From contig DDWZ01000019.1 in NCBI GenBank assembly GCA_002347095.1, positions 1 to 64,000 on the forward strand: a stretch of DNA of 64,000 bases, written 5' to 3'. Shown piece after piece: positions 62,987 through 64,000 of this stretch. Under the pieces are notes generated by a model. It saw nothing but the letters and a program-made list of their open reading frames with translations, ran no database searches and was not told the origin of the DNA. The stretch is from Desulfobulbaceae bacterium UBA2273. GTDB lineage: Bacteria > Desulfobacterota > Desulfobulbia > Desulfobulbales > Desulfurivibrionaceae. The stretch's first letter is position 1. Every line of letters starts with the position of its first letter. The translations under genes and the position numbers were made by a program.

Positions 62987-63986
62987 AGCGCTCAGCCAGG
63001 GCGAAGTATTTTTTGGCCTGGTTCAGGCAGTTCTCGGCGGTGGCTGGATCAACCTCCGGGGCATGGGCGGTAAACAGCCCGATCTTGCCGCGCACATAAG
63101 CCCGGTAGCATTTATAGAAGTTGAGCATGGGCAGCAGGGTTGTGTCGTTCGCAGCCCGGCAGAATCGTTCGACAAAATACGCGGAAAGTTCGGGCAGGCC
63201 GTGGAAATCGAGATCCATGGCCAGAAAGGCCACGTCGCTGGCCACGTCGCAGTAGCGGAACCGCTGGTTGAACTCGATGCAGTCGTAGATGTAGATCTCG
63301 TCGGCCAGGCAGATGTTGGCGGAATAGAGGTCGCCGTGGCAGTCGCGGACCCTCCCGGCAGCGATGCGACCGGCAAAGAGATCCTCATGTGTGAGAAAAT
63401 CGCGGGCGTAGCCGCTGATTGCCTCGAACTGCCCTTGGCTCAGGGCGGCGCAGCCGACAAATCCCTGGGTCTGCTCAAAATTTTCCAGCACATTGACGCT
63501 CACCGCCTGGGCCGTGCCGAATTTTTCAATGGCCGGGCCGGTCTCGGCCTTGGCGTAAAAGGGGACCAGGATAGCGATGATCCTATCGAGGATATCCTTG
63601 GTGAGCCCGCCTTGGGCGATGACCTTGGCCATCATCCGCTCTTCCGGCATCCGCGCCATCTTCACCGCGTATTCTATCGGGGTGCCGGGGCCGTCCAGGG
63701 AAAAGGTTCCGCCCTGTTCGGTGATCGCCGTCAAGCCAAGGTACAGGGAGGGGCACAGCCGCCGGTTTAAGACCAGCTCCTCTTCGCAAAAATGCTTGCG
63801 CTGTTCCAGGGCGGTGAAGTTGAGAAATCCGAAATCAACGGGTTTTTTGATCTTGTAGACAAAGTCGCCGGCCAGCAGCACATAGGAGATATGGGTTTGC
63901 ACCAGGGTTATTTCCGGCGCGGGATGCGGGTATGCGTCGGATTGAAGCAGGGCCTGGATGAATGGCGGCAAGGTTGAATCAGCCAT
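62973..63986 (-). CDS. Aminoglycoside phosphotransferase-fold protein, COG2187-like
   Basis: The 337-residue protein has a protein-kinase-like fold with V-Y-K-I-K-K-P-V-D-F-G-F (ATP-binding lysine). The catalytic loop is C-H-G-D-L-Y-S-A-N and the metal Asp is in I-Y-D-C-I-E-F-N. It is not an antibiotic-resistance enzyme by any specific sign; the natural substrate is unknown. The gene begins 15 bases before the window end, so its start seems complete. Confidence 0.85.
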   Translation of the reverse strand: MADSTLPPFIQALLQSDAYPHPAPEITLVQTHISYVLLAGDFVYKIKKPVDFGFLNFTALEQRKHFCEEELVLNRRLCPSLYLGLTAITEQGGTFSLDGPGTPIEYAVKMARMPEERMMAKVIAQGGLTKDILDRIIAILVPFYAKAETGPAIEKFGTAQAVSVNVLENFEQTQGFVGCAALSQGQFEAISGYARDFLTHEDLFAGRIAAGRVRDCHGDLYSANICLADEIYIYDCIEFNQRFRYCDVASDVAFLAMDLDFHGLPELSAYFVERFCRAANDTTLLPMLNFYKCYRAYVRGKIGLFTAHAPEVDPATAENCLNQAKKYFALAERYAAA

Positions 63987-64000
63987 GAGAAAGCCTCCCG

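Overview
The window is about 64 kb of a G+C-rich Gram-negative chromosome. The lptA-lptB-rpoN-rapZ order, an argB-D-F-G-H cluster next to lysA-dapF-dapA-dapB, a decahaem cytochrome with an MtrB/PioB-type barrel, a RACo-like ASKHA protein, an RCKP zinc/iron protein and a NIL-domain ferredoxin together suggest an anaerobic, respiratory member of the former Deltaproteobacteria, probably Desulfobacterota near Desulfobulbales. This is inferred from gene content; no rRNA is present.

Layout. 0.3-3.4 kb: periplasmic decahaem cytochrome and outer-membrane barrel, a porin-cytochrome conduit for extracellular electron transfer. 3.5-5.3 kb: a group II intron of class C type, inserted directly behind the terminator of that pair. 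5.5-9.8 kb: a PhnD-like binding lipoprotein, a sensor kinase with a CxxCH haem motif in its extracytoplasmic domain, and a sigma-54-dependent regulator. 9.8-18.7 kb: MFS transporter, tRNA-Phe, RDD and zinc-ribbon proteins, a lipoprotein, pcm, an adenosine-type deaminase, a PilZ protein and a large hybrid kinase. 18.9-25.0 kb: a 6.1-kb island inserted at the 3' end of tRNA-Leu, carrying a compact Dnd-like DNA modification module: DndC, a 72-aa protein, DndD and a protein that appears to fuse a DndE-like domain to an FtsK-type ATPase.

25-41 kb: pgsA, a lytic transglycosylase, transaldolase, folK, lysine/diaminopimelate genes (dapB, dapA, dapF, lysA), arginine genes (argH, argG, argF, argD, argB), then divergent lptA-lptB. 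41-49.4 kb: rpoN, rapZ, a nucleotidase, a HEAT protein, aspS, hisS and a VapBC pair with its operator. 49.5-64 kb: an outer-membrane barrel, a VCBS-repeat protein, a phosphatase, a GIY-YIG protein, pyrDK, parAB with a parS site, a PepT-like peptidase, the RCKP protein, RACo, a ferredoxin, and a split kinase/phosphotransferase pair.

Several repeat families lie between genes. The most striking is a 108-163 bp palindromic element in four copies, each beginning at or within a few bases of a stop codon (pcm, argG, argB, lptB) and always in the same orientation relative to that gene. A second family (the 'TTCGACAGGCTCAG' type) has five full copies and a fragment. The two strongest candidates for new biology are the compact Dnd-like island and this stop-codon-linked repeat.
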